From the NCBI RefSeq assembly GCF_008084145.1, contig NZ_VSDO01000001.1, forward strand, positions 572,840-636,839: a DNA stretch of 64,000 bases. Reading direction: 5' to 3'. The position numbers and the translations under genes were made by a program. The first letter of the stretch is position 1. Each line of letters starts with the position of its first letter. The DNA comes from Paenibacillus faecis. Its GTDB lineage: Bacteria; Bacillota; Bacilli; Paenibacillales; Paenibacillaceae. Shown in pieces: positions 46,590 to 55,476 of the stretch. The notes under the pieces were generated by a model. It was not told the origin of the DNA. It did no database searches and was given only the letters and a program-made list of their open reading frames with translations.

Positions 46590-47543
46590 TTATCTTGGCA
46601 TAACTTCGCCGTTGGGTCTCCGAAGCAGCAGAAACACGACGATCAGAAATATCATCCCTTTAATTAGAGACACCACTTCGGGCGCAACGCCCACCATAAC
46701 CAAACCGTTGTTCAGCACCACAAACGTAATGCTGCCGACAAACGCGGAGCTCATTCTGGAGCGGCTGCCCCCATTGAGCGCCATTCCCCCGAGGATCAGC
46801 GCAACAATCACGTCCATTTCCAGACCCATCCCCGTGTTTTCGCTGATGACCGCCGATCGGGACAAGGAAAGGATCGATGCGCAGCCGACCAAAATGCCAG
46901 CCAGAAGATAGGCGATCACTTTCATTCTTTTCACCCGTACGCCGCTTTGTGAAGCCGCCAGCGGATTGTCGCCGATGGCTTTGTTTTGCTTGCCGATTTT
47001 GGTCAAATGAAACAGCACAAAACCGGCCGCCCCCACAAGCACAATGATGGCGATAATCAGCGGCATGTTCCGCCCCAACTCTTTCAGCGCCCCGCTATCG
47101 GCCAAAGCGATTTTGCTGGCTGAGGTCGAAACCCGATATGTTACGATCCCCCTGGCTACGAACATTACCGCAAGCGAGGATATCACGGCCATGAGGCCAA
47201 ACTGATTGGCGATCAGCACATTGACCAAATAACAGGCCACGGATACCAACACCGCCACAAGGACCCCAACCGCCAAAGGAGCTCCCGCGTTCATCGTGTA
47301 AATGGCGGCCATTGAGCTTAGTGCGAGAACCGCCGCTACCGATATATCCATCCCGCCATGGGAAAAAACAAACACCATGCCGACCGAGATCGTGAACAGT
47401 ACGACGAGTTGTTTGAGAATCGTCCGGACATTGAAGTCGGACAACAGCGCCCCGTCCGTCATGAATGTAAACAACAGCAATACGAGCACAAGGCCGGCAT
47501 ATTGGATCAGCGCATTTTGATGCCTTTTTATAAATAGTTTCAT
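46590..47543 (-). CDS. Ribose-class ABC permease, first copy
   Basis: RbsC-like membrane protein, 317 residues. MDISVAAVLALSSMAAIYT and the GDNPLAASQSGVRVKRMK loop are diagnostic of the family. It sits between ATPase and binding-protein genes. Together with the second permease it provides the channel of a heterodimeric importer. Confidence 0.92.
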   Translation of the reverse strand: MKLFIKRHQNALIQYAGLVLVLLLFTFMTDGALLSDFNVRTILKQLVVLFTISVGMVFVFSHGGMDISVAAVLALSSMAAIYTMNAGAPLAVGVLVAVLVSVACYLVNVLIANQFGLMAVISSLAVMFVARGIVTYRVSTSASKIALADSGALKELGRNMPLIIAIIVLVGAAGFVLFHLTKIGKQNKAIGDNPLAASQSGVRVKRMKVIAYLLAGILVGCASILSLSRSAVISENTGMGLEMDVIVALILGGMALNGGSRSRMSSAFVGSITFVVLNNGLVMVGVAPEVVSLIKGMIFLIVVFLLLRRPNGEVMPR

Positions 47544-47564
47544 AATTCGTTCTCACCGCCTTGC

Positions 47565-49085
47565 CTATATCATGTAGTCGATCAGCATGGATTCGTTTAA
47601 ATTTTGGTCACGCCGGAATTCCTTGTTGATTTTCCCGTCCTTCATGACCAAAATCCGGTCGCTCATTCCGATCAATTCCGGAAGCTCCTCCGAGATGATC
47701 AGAATAGCGTATCCTTGCTGTTTCAGCGAATAGAGCAGCTGGTACATCGTCGTCTTCACGCCGACGTCGACGCCGCGCGTAGGGCTGTCGAGTATAAGAA
47801 TTTTGGAGTCGTTTCCAATCCATTTGCCGAAGGAAACCTTTTGCTTGTTTCCGCCCGACAGTTCCCCCACCCGTTGATTCATTCCGCTTGCTTTAATGTT
47901 TAGCTCCCCGATTTGCCTCCGGGCGAATTTTTTTTCCGCTCCGGGCGGAATAAGGCCGAACTTGCCCAGCTTCCCGAGCGCGGAAAGCACGAGGTTTTCT
48001 TTGATCGAAGCTTCCATGATCAAGGTTTCCCGATCCCGGTCCTTGGACACGTAACCGACACGGTTCGCGATCGCGGTTTGCACGTTTTTCACCTTGTGCG
48101 GAAGCAAAGTCCCGTCGCCGTTCTCTCCGTAGACGATCACTTCCCCCCGCTGCGGCTTGATCTCGCCGAAAATAACTTTCCCCACCTCATGCATCCCGCT
48201 GCCCGACAAGCCGCCGATGCCCAAGATCTCCCCTTGGTAAAGTTCGAAATGAATATCACGAAGCAAAGAGGTATCGACGCCGTTCACGCGGATCATCGCC
48301 TGCTCCCCGCGCGAAGCGCTGGTATCGCTTCTGTAATAATCCCCTTCAATGACTCTGCCGACCATCGATTGCTTGATGAAATTTTCTTCGAACTCGGAGC
48401 GGTCGATCGTCGTAATCAAATCGCCGTCCCGCATTACGGTCAGCGCGTCGCAAACGTCCATAAGCTCAGGGAGATCGTGGGAGATGAACAGGACCGCTTT
48501 GTTTTGGTCGCGCAATTTGCGCATCAGCCGATGAATCAGCAGCCTCCCGTCATGCGACAATGCGGTGGTCGTTTCATCCACAATGAACAATTCCGGCTCG
48601 TAATACAAAGCTCTGGCGATTTCGATCAGCTTGCGCTGCTCAAAGTTCAGCGTCAGGGCCGGCTGCGATACGTCCACCTCACCGAAATCGACAAGAGCGA
48701 GCGATTTTTTCGCTTCCTGATGCATTAGCTTGCGGTCGATGATCCCGTTCCGGGCAAACCGGCCTTCATCCCCCAGAAAAATATTTTCAGCAATGGATAA
48801 CGGACCGATGGTTCCGGTCTCTTGCACGATCATGGCGATTTTCTTGGCTCGCGCGTTCAGCGGATCTTTGGGAGCATACGGTTGACCTTCGACATACATG
48901 TCCCCTTCCGTTTTCGGAAGCAGACCGCTGATCATGGCGGATATCGTCGACTTCCCTGAACCGTTTTCTCCGATCAGCCCCCGGATTTCACCGCGGTAAA
49001 TCTTCATGCTGACTTGGTTCACCGCCGTCACCTCATTGAATCTCTTCACGATGCTCCTGGTTTCCAAAAATACGGGTTTGTCCAT
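47565..49085 (-). CDS. Ribose-class sugar ABC transporter ATPase (RbsA-like)
   Basis: A tandem-ATPase of 506 residues from the ATG at 49085 (GGAAGG upstream). The first nucleotide-binding domain has Walker A GENGSGKST, signature-like LTLNFEQRKLIEIARAL and Walker B LFIVDETTTAL. The second has GLSGSGMHEVGKVIF, signature VGELSGGNKQKVSFGKW and LILDSPTRGVDVG. It powers sugar import by the two permeases at 46590 and 44388. First gene of the seven-gene operon ending at 41066. Confidence 0.95.
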   Translation of the reverse strand: MDKPVFLETRSIVKRFNEVTAVNQVSMKIYRGEIRGLIGENGSGKSTISAMISGLLPKTEGDMYVEGQPYAPKDPLNARAKKIAMIVQETGTIGPLSIAENIFLGDEGRFARNGIIDRKLMHQEAKKSLALVDFGEVDVSQPALTLNFEQRKLIEIARALYYEPELFIVDETTTALSHDGRLLIHRLMRKLRDQNKAVLFISHDLPELMDVCDALTVMRDGDLITTIDRSEFEENFIKQSMVGRVIEGDYYRSDTSASRGEQAMIRVNGVDTSLLRDIHFELYQGEILGIGGLSGSGMHEVGKVIFGEIKPQRGEVIVYGENGDGTLLPHKVKNVQTAIANRVGYVSKDRDRETLIMEASIKENLVLSALGKLGKFGLIPPGAEKKFARRQIGELNIKASGMNQRVGELSGGNKQKVSFGKWIGNDSKILILDSPTRGVDVGVKTTMYQLLYSLKQQGYAILIISEELPELIGMSDRILVMKDGKINKEFRRDQNLNESMLIDYMI

Positions 49086-49267
49086 GTCTACCTTCCTTAA
49101 TCCTTGATATCGCTTTCTTACCGCTGCCCCAGTGTAACATGATTGATGATCAACTATAACTGTTTCTTTTATCTTCATCAGGGCAAATATTTAACCAATA
49201 ATTATCGTCAGCGTCCGGAAAAAGGACCGTAAAGTTAAAAAATCCACCTTTTAGCAGCCCAATAAAA

Positions 49268-49297
49268 CAAAAAAAACGCTCTTCATCAAGAGCGTTC
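49268..49297 (-). terminator. Terminator in the leader of the ribose-class operon
   Basis: AACGCTCTT and AAGAGCGTT pair around CATC and are followed on the minus strand by a run of T's. It lies 190 bp before the ATPase start, within the probable leader, so it is either the end of an upstream minus transcript or an attenuator. Confidence 0.6.
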
Positions 49298-49355
49298 ATC
49301 AACCAAGATCCTATGTCCGGCGTGGATTCGAAACCAAACATTTTAACACAGCCAA

Positions 49356-49405
49356 GGTTAAAAAATAACTATGATAATTATCCTGATTAGAGTAAATTTT
49401 TAACC
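49356..49405. promoter_or_regulatory. Inverted repeat between AraC-GH39 and importer genes
   Basis: GGTTAAAAA at 49356-49364 faces TTTTTAACC at 49397-49405 across 32 AT-rich bases. This lies in the shared control region and is a plausible binding site for the AraC-type regulator at 49514; no data prove this. Confidence 0.4.
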
Positions 49406-49513
49406 TAAATCGTCATCTTCCAACATTTCACTCTTTAGTATTGTGGATTACATTAATATTTAGTACACTCTGAAATTAGAATCAAATTAAAAAAAACACC
49501 CATCAAGGAGTGC

Positions 49514-52036
49514 TTGGTCTTGGAGTTTCGTCACGAAATCATCAACTTTCCCAAGAAGCTTCCCATTAAATTTTTTCTCCACCGGATCGGCAATGTCAGC
49601 CGCCACTGGCATCAGTCGTTAGAGCTTATCGTGGTCATGAAGGGCGACGCGGACATCAACGTGGGCAACGTTTCCTACCGGCTAGGGGCGGGAGACCTCA
49701 TTCTCATCAATTCGAACGAAGTGCATGAGCTGCATTCCGAAGACGCCACCATGGTCGCCTTGCAGATCAAGCTTGAGCTGCTGAAGGAAGTGGTCGTGGA
49801 CATCAAAAAAATGTATTTCGACTGCAACACCGTCAAAGCGAACGATCCCGGCTCGTTCAGAAACATCAAGCGAATCGTCGCCCAAATCCTGCAGCATAAC
49901 ATCAACGCCTCCGAATTCGTCGATTTGAAGAACGCCGCGCTCGTGTACGAGCTGATTTATGAGCTCTGCACCCATTTCAGCAGCGACGAACCTGAAGCGG
50001 ACCTCCAGCCCAAAGAAGGAATGGACCGGCTGCGGCGGATCCTGGATTATGTCAACAGCCATTATAGCGAGCCGATTTCCCTGCAGGAAGTCGCGAAGCA
50101 GGAGTTTTTGTCCGTCCCGTACCTGTCGAAATACTTCAAGAAAAAATTAGGTTTGCCCTTTAGCGATTATTTAAAAGATCTGCGGCTGCATTATGCCGTT
50201 AACGATCTGCTCAACGAGTCTTTGACGATCGACAAAATCGCCGCCAAAAACGGGTTTCCCAACGTACGGTCCTTCGTGACGGCTTTCGGGGAGAAATACG
50301 GGGAACTCCCCAGCATTTGGCGCAAGAAGCACGCGGAGGAGGTTTCGGGAAGCATCGAGGCGACCAAGGAAAAATCCGTAAACTACTATCAGGACGAGCC
50401 GCATTCCTATCATGAAGAAATTTCCCGGTTTATCGAAAATAACCTGGGACAACCTTCCTTGGCCCCGCCGGAAAAGGTGCTGCAGCGCTTCTCGACGGCG
50501 CTTCGGATCGACGTGACCAGGCAGACCGGGAAGCTGAACCATCGTTTCAAAAATTTCATCGGGGTCAGCCGCGTCAAAGAAGTTTTATACGCCGAAGTTC
50601 AGGAAGCGCTGCGTACCGCGCAGCGGGAAATCGGTTTTAAATACATCAAGATGCACGGTCTGTTGGACGATGAACTTATGGTATACGACGAGGATGCCGA
50701 AGGAAGGCCTCTGTTTAATTTCCGGCTGATCGACAGCGCTTTTGATTTTCTGTTATCGGTCGGCCTGAAGCCGCTTGTGCAGTTTTCGTTTATGCCGGCG
50801 AAGCTGGCCAGCGACCTGTCCAAAACCGTGTTCTACACCAATATGAACACCAGTCCCCCCAAAGACATGGCTAAATGGAACCGGCTGGTCGAAGCGTTGA
50901 CTTTGCACCTGATCGGACGGTACGGCATGGAGGAAGTCCGCAGTTGGCTGTTTTGCGTATGGAACGAGCCGAGCTCGTCCAACCTGCTGTTCGGCTTCAA
51001 ACAGGACGAAACGTTTTTTTCGCTGTACAAAAATACGTACGAAACCGTAAAAAACATCGATGCTTCCCTTTCGTTCGGAGGACCCGCGGCTTTCTCGACC
51101 TACAACAAAAGCGAGGATTGGCTGTTTTCGTTTCTTGCGTTTAGCAAAGACAATGACTGCCTGCCCGATTTTATTACGATTCACTATTACGATATCGATC
51201 TCATCGCCCAGAACGATCAACTCAGCATGGACAAGCAGCTCAATCTTAGTCCGGTCACGGATTCATTCAAGCAATTCATAGACCGGCTGCAGCTCCGTCT
51301 CCGGGAAGCGGAATTGGCGGCTTTGCCGGTATATTTAACCGAATGGAACTCCACGGTTTCCCATAAAGACCTGATGAGCGACACCTGCTTCAAATCATCG
51401 TACGTCATCAAGAACATTGCGGAAAATTACGACCGCCTCGAATCGTTCGGATACTGGCTTCTGACCGATCTGCATGAAGAAAACCGGCTTCCCAGCCAAG
51501 TTTTTCATGGCGGCCTGGGATTGTTTACGTATAACAACATCAAAAAGCCCGCATACCACGCCTTTTGCTTCTTGAACAAGCTGGGGAATTACCTGGTGGA
51601 CCGGGGGGACGGCTACTTTATTACCAAACAAGATAACCGTTACCAGATTTTGCTGTACAACTACCATCATTACGATGACATCTACGCAAACGGCATTTCG
51701 ATCAGCATTTCGCACAAGGAACGCTATTCGCATTTTCCCGGCAAAGCTAAACGCGAATTCCGGCTGGAGCTGGCCCCTCTTGTCGGCAGCTTCGAAATCA
51801 GGCATTCCATCGTGAACCGCGACTACGGCAGCGCTTATGACAACGCGCTCAAACTGGGCCAAGCCGCGGAACTTTCCCTTGGCGATATCGAATACCTGAA
51901 GCGGATTTCGATTCCGAGGATCGAGAAGGAAATTAGCGCCTCTTCCGAGACGTTAACCGTTCATGCGGTTTTGCAACCCTTTGAAATCCGGTTGATCGAA
52001 GTGTCGGAAAGGCCGGCGAGTACGTTGGAACCGTAA
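49514..52036 (+). CDS. AraC-type regulator fused to a GH39 glycosidase domain
   Basis: A 840-residue protein with TTG start (49514; TTG 49520 is better spaced from AAGGAG and is an alternative). Residues about 15-110 form a cupin-like sensor (HWHQSLELIVVMKG, GDLILINSNEVHELHS). Residues about 170-272 are an AraC DNA-binding domain with two helix-turn-helix motifs. From about 300 to 790 a GH39/beta-xylosidase-like barrel follows with putative acid/base Glu485 in CVWNEPSSSN and nucleophile Glu610 in VYLTEWNS. No signal peptide, so it is cytoplasmic. It probably binds or cleaves the imported oligosaccharide and regulates the divergent importer operon. Whether the GH39 part is catalytic or only a ligand sensor is open. 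Confidence 0.88.
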   Translation: MVLEFRHEIINFPKKLPIKFFLHRIGNVSRHWHQSLELIVVMKGDADINVGNVSYRLGAGDLILINSNEVHELHSEDATMVALQIKLELLKEVVVDIKKMYFDCNTVKANDPGSFRNIKRIVAQILQHNINASEFVDLKNAALVYELIYELCTHFSSDEPEADLQPKEGMDRLRRILDYVNSHYSEPISLQEVAKQEFLSVPYLSKYFKKKLGLPFSDYLKDLRLHYAVNDLLNESLTIDKIAAKNGFPNVRSFVTAFGEKYGELPSIWRKKHAEEVSGSIEATKEKSVNYYQDEPHSYHEEISRFIENNLGQPSLAPPEKVLQRFSTALRIDVTRQTGKLNHRFKNFIGVSRVKEVLYAEVQEALRTAQREIGFKYIKMHGLLDDELMVYDEDAEGRPLFNFRLIDSAFDFLLSVGLKPLVQFSFMPAKLASDLSKTVFYTNMNTSPPKDMAKWNRLVEALTLHLIGRYGMEEVRSWLFCVWNEPSSSNLLFGFKQDETFFSLYKNTYETVKNIDASLSFGGPAAFSTYNKSEDWLFSFLAFSKDNDCLPDFITIHYYDIDLIAQNDQLSMDKQLNLSPVTDSFKQFIDRLQLRLREAELAALPVYLTEWNSTVSHKDLMSDTCFKSSYVIKNIAENYDRLESFGYWLLTDLHEENRLPSQVFHGGLGLFTYNNIKKPAYHAFCFLNKLGNYLVDRGDGYFITKQDNRYQILLYNYHHYDDIYANGISISISHKERYSHFPGKAKREFRLELAPLVGSFEIRHSIVNRDYGSAYDNALKLGQAAELSLGDIEYLKRISIPRIEKEISASSETLTVHAVLQPFEIRLIEVSERPASTLEP

Positions 52037-52076
52037 ACCCTAAGCTGCTAAATCCATAAAATCTGGAGGGACAATC

Positions 52077-54176
52077 GTGATGAAATGGTTTAAAAATCAA
52101 AAGGTCATTGTCAAATTCATCGCCCTATCTTCTGTTATTCTAATCGCGGCTTTTTTCGTTCTAATCACTTGGAATTTGAATGTATTGAAAAAAGTGAGCA
52201 TGGACCGGGGCATGCTGGAAGCCCAAAACACAGGACAAAATTATGCGGATGAGAACGCTAAAATCGTTCAGAACACGGTGGCTTCGCTTGCTTCCATGCG
52301 TTCCATATTTAACGACGAAGTGTCCCAAGGAGATACGGACCGCCAGCGGATGATCCGCCGGCTCGGAAATCTGCTCAAAGAGAACGACGCCGTCAGCTCC
52401 ATATTTACGATCTGGGAGCCCGACGCCTACGGACGGGACGCCGATTTTACGGCGGATTCACTTTTCGCCGTCAATGGAGGGCGCATGGCGACCCTGGTGA
52501 TTCGCTTCGATGATGGAAACATCATGCCGGTGCCGTTTGGCGATCTGGACACATTCACCGCGTACGATCAAGCTAAAGCGACCAAACGGGCCGTTGTCAT
52601 GGAGCCTTATAACGCCCCGACCGAGGACGGAAAATCGGAGCTATTGACCATGATCGTCTTGCCTGTTTTGGACCAAAACGAACGCTTCCTTGGGATTGTC
52701 GGCGGCGCCTTCCTGCTCGATACCTTCCAACAAGCCGCGGAGCAAGAACACCCGCTTGGCGGAAACGTTTCTTTGCTTTCGGGCGGCGGTTTATACATAG
52801 CGAATGGAGAAAATCCCAAAGAAATCGGCAAATCCTTTGTCTCGTCGGAAAAGAACAAACGGCTGTTTGAAGAAGTGCAAAAGGGCAAGCTCGCACATGA
52901 AGTCGCAGGCCCGGACGGAGCCGCCGTCATCCGCTCCTTTAAGCCGATTCCGATCATCGACGACCAGGTTTGGTATGTGCAAACGGCGATACCAAAAGCC
53001 GAAATTTTAACAACGTATACGAACAACCGCGTCGAATCCATCGTCATCGGATGTTTGGCCCTGCTGCTTCTCGGCCTTGGCATTTGGTTTTTGGCGCGGC
53101 TGATCGTGATCAACAATATCAAACGGATGGTAAAAGCATTGCGGTTTATGGCTGACGGCGACTTAACCCAAACCGTGCCCGTTCAATCCAGGGACGAATT
53201 CGGAGAGATGGCGGGGCATCTGAACGAAGCGACCGCCCATCTGCGGAAAATGTTGCAGCAGACGTCCGAAATCGCCCTCACCGTCAGCGCCACTTCAGAG
53301 GAGCTGACCGGAGGAGCAGAACAAACGTCACTGGCGGCGCAAACGATCTCCGCATCGATGGAAAATGTGGCCGATGGCATAAACGAGCAGAACGAAGAGG
53401 CGGCCAAGGCGGCCGGAATGATGCGGGAGATGACCGAGAGCGTCCGGAGAGTGGCGGCCACGGCGGAAGCGGTGTCGGAATCGGCCGAAGATGTCATCGG
53501 TCAAACCGAGCAAGGGGACCGGGTCGTACAACGCGCGGTCGGGGAAATGAACGCGATTTCCCTTTCCATGGCTGAGTCGAACGAGGCGATGAAGCGGCTT
53601 AGTGAGCGCTCTGAGGAAATCGGGAAGCTGATCGGACTGATCTCGGGCATTTCGATCCAGACCAACATTTTGTCCTTGAACGCCTCTGTCGAAGCGGCGC
53701 GCGCCGGTGAACATGGCAAAGGATTTGCCGTCGTTGCCGCGGAAATCCGCAAATTGGCGGAACAAACGAAGCTTGCCGTGGGCCAGGTGCAGGCCGGCAT
53801 CGCTGAAATTACGACGGACACCGACCATGCCGCGGCGCTGATCGGCAATACGGCGCTTGAGGTTGAAAAGGGCTTGTCGAGCGTCACCGAAAGCGGACAA
53901 TTATTTGCTTCTATTATGAAGGAAATGAAACAGGTTGGAGTCCGGGCGCAGGAAGTTTCGGCCGAGGTGGAGGAAATGGCGGAAGGTACCGTGCGCGTTG
54001 CGGAAGCGGTCCGCCTCGTGTCGGGCATCACGATGAAGTCGGCGGACGAAACCGCTCAGGTAGCGGCGGCGTCCGAACAGCAGTTGGCCACGATGCAGGA
54101 GATTTCGTCGGCGGCCGCTCATTTAAGCCGTCTCGTCCAAGAGCTGACGGATCAGATGGCGCATTTTAAAGTATGA
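52077..54176 (+). CDS. Methyl-accepting chemotaxis protein
   Basis: A 699-residue chemoreceptor. A first membrane helix near 12-32, an extracellular dCache region about 40-312 (with YADENAKIVQNTVASLASMR and PTEDGKSELLTMIVLPV), a second helix about 318-340, a HAMP linker, then the signalling hairpin with tip ISIQTNILSLNASVEAARAGE. GTG 52077 or ATG 52080 starts after TGGAGGG. It begins 40 bp after the AraC-GH39 gene with no terminator between, so the two likely share a transcript and the receptor may detect the same sugar. No CheR-tethering pentapeptide is seen. Confidence 0.93.
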   Translation: MMKWFKNQKVIVKFIALSSVILIAAFFVLITWNLNVLKKVSMDRGMLEAQNTGQNYADENAKIVQNTVASLASMRSIFNDEVSQGDTDRQRMIRRLGNLLKENDAVSSIFTIWEPDAYGRDADFTADSLFAVNGGRMATLVIRFDDGNIMPVPFGDLDTFTAYDQAKATKRAVVMEPYNAPTEDGKSELLTMIVLPVLDQNERFLGIVGGAFLLDTFQQAAEQEHPLGGNVSLLSGGGLYIANGENPKEIGKSFVSSEKNKRLFEEVQKGKLAHEVAGPDGAAVIRSFKPIPIIDDQVWYVQTAIPKAEILTTYTNNRVESIVIGCLALLLLGLGIWFLARLIVINNIKRMVKALRFMADGDLTQTVPVQSRDEFGEMAGHLNEATAHLRKMLQQTSEIALTVSATSEELTGGAEQTSLAAQTISASMENVADGINEQNEEAAKAAGMMREMTESVRRVAATAEAVSESAEDVIGQTEQGDRVVQRAVGEMNAISLSMAESNEAMKRLSERSEEIGKLIGLISGISIQTNILSLNASVEAARAGEHGKGFAVVAAEIRKLAEQTKLAVGQVQAGIAEITTDTDHAAALIGNTALEVEKGLSSVTESGQLFASIMKEMKQVGVRAQEVSAEVEEMAEGTVRVAEAVRLVSGITMKSADETAQVAAASEQQLATMQEISSAAAHLSRLVQELTDQMAHFKV

Positions 54177-54198
54177 ACGTTAGTGAATAGAATGCCGG

Positions 54199-54241
54199 AA
54201 ACCCCTGATCAATTTTAAGGATCAGGGGTTTCTCTGTTTTT
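54199..54241 (+). terminator. Terminator after the chemoreceptor gene
   Basis: AAACCCCTGATC and GATCAGGGGTTT pair around AATTTTAAG and are followed by CTCTGTTTTT. It closes the AraC-GH39/chemoreceptor unit. Confidence 0.85.
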
Positions 54242-54335
54242 ATTGGGTTATTGACGCGTCCTCCCCCTGTATGGCGAGTATCGAAATATCGAACCAAATC
54301 GAAAACTCTCCCTGCTGGGAAAACGGGCTCTATCT

Positions 54336-55241
54336 TCACGGATTGAGGTCTGCAGGATAAAACCCTAGCTTTTTTAATGTATTTATATAAGTTACCAATT
54401 CATCCGTATTCATAATACTTTTTATATTCATTAAAGATTTCAAACAACTTGAGATTACGGCTTTCCGCGGATTCTCAGACATGGCTTCACTCTGTACAAA
54501 TTGTAACAAATCAAGGGCGTGCTGTTTATTATCGTTATTTGCAGGAAGCCTCTCAATTAATTTTTTTAAATTCCCAGTACTTAACATGAGATCATTATAA
54601 GGGAAATCTACTTGTCCTATGCTAAGTAAAGACTGTTCAAAATCTTCAATATTAAAAAGCCGTATACGCTTATGTTTAAGTAATGGAAGGACTTCATCTA
54701 CTAGACTAAAACAATAATTGCAAATTTCAATCATGGGTTTGGGTTGGATTTGGACATTATTTATTTCGTTGGCATTATGCAGAATCCCCGTTAAAAAAAT
54801 TGTAGCATCCGCAATATAATCCCGATATTCCGGGTAAATCTGCTTCATCCTTGTGAAGAACCAATATGCCCATTGCTGCCTGATCTGTTTTAAGAAAGCA
54901 ATAATTTCACTATCGTTGGAAACTAGAGCGTCCATAAGCAATGCATCGACTTTTTTTTCTAAGCGATAGTTCATCATAACTTCTAACTGACGAATAAAGA
55001 TATCTTTGTTCGTTTCATCCTGTCCGATTAAAAGTTGATCCCGATCCACATACATTTTTTCTTCGGAATACACAAGTACATCCCTAAATAGTTCACCTTT
55101 GGTTTGAAAGTGTTTATAAAAAGTTCCTCTTGAAATATTGCTTCGGTCAAGAATGTCCTGGATCGATGTGGCATGATAACCTTGTTCAATAAAAAGACGG
55201 AGAGCCGTCATTAATATATCGGATTTTTTCACCTGCACCAT
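54336..55241 (-). CDS. TetR/AcrR-family regulator
   Basis: A 301-residue repressor starting at MVQVKKSDILMT (ATG 55241, AAAGGATGAG upstream). The N-terminal DNA-binding domain reads ALRLFIEQGYHATSIQDILD and NISRGTFYKHFQTKGELFRD. The rest is a large ligand-binding region, longer than the usual 190 residues. Divergent from the DHA2 exporter at 55477, it is expected to repress it until a toxic ligand binds. Confidence 0.9.
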   Translation of the reverse strand: MVQVKKSDILMTALRLFIEQGYHATSIQDILDRSNISRGTFYKHFQTKGELFRDVLVYSEEKMYVDRDQLLIGQDETNKDIFIRQLEVMMNYRLEKKVDALLMDALVSNDSEIIAFLKQIRQQWAYWFFTRMKQIYPEYRDYIADATIFLTGILHNANEINNVQIQPKPMIEICNYCFSLVDEVLPLLKHKRIRLFNIEDFEQSLLSIGQVDFPYNDLMLSTGNLKKLIERLPANNDNKQHALDLLQFVQSEAMSENPRKAVISSCLKSLMNIKSIMNTDELVTYINTLKKLGFYPADLNP

Positions 55242-55285
55242 TCTCATCCTTTCTGTTAACATTATACACCATATACTGCCTGTTC

Positions 55286-55384
55286 AAATATATACTCCTC
55301 ATATATTTAATGATTGATTTTTTGCTCATTCAAGTATAATATAGACCGAGTAGACTATGGGTTCAAAAATATACTTGTAGTATA
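55286..55384. promoter_or_regulatory. Palindromes between TetR and exporter genes
   Basis: AAATATAT-ACTCCTC-ATATATTT lies at 55286-55308 and TATAC-TTGTA-GTATA at 55370-55384. Both are symmetric and stand on the two sides of the divergent promoter region, so they are candidate TetR operators. Confidence 0.5.
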
Positions 55385-55476
55385 AACAGTGAAAACCGCA
55401 GCTCATATCGCTGTATCGATAATGCTGGGCACTGTAATGGGTTCATTTATTCCATTCTGAATAGGAGGAAATCAAC

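Noticed and set aside
45470..46603. 377-codon open frame opposite the ribose-class binding-protein gene
   Set aside because: Antisense shadow; the binding protein has a clear lipobox and fold motifs.
54242..54335. Intergenic stretch after the chemoreceptor terminator
   Set aside because: No open frame, palindrome or recognisable RNA feature found.
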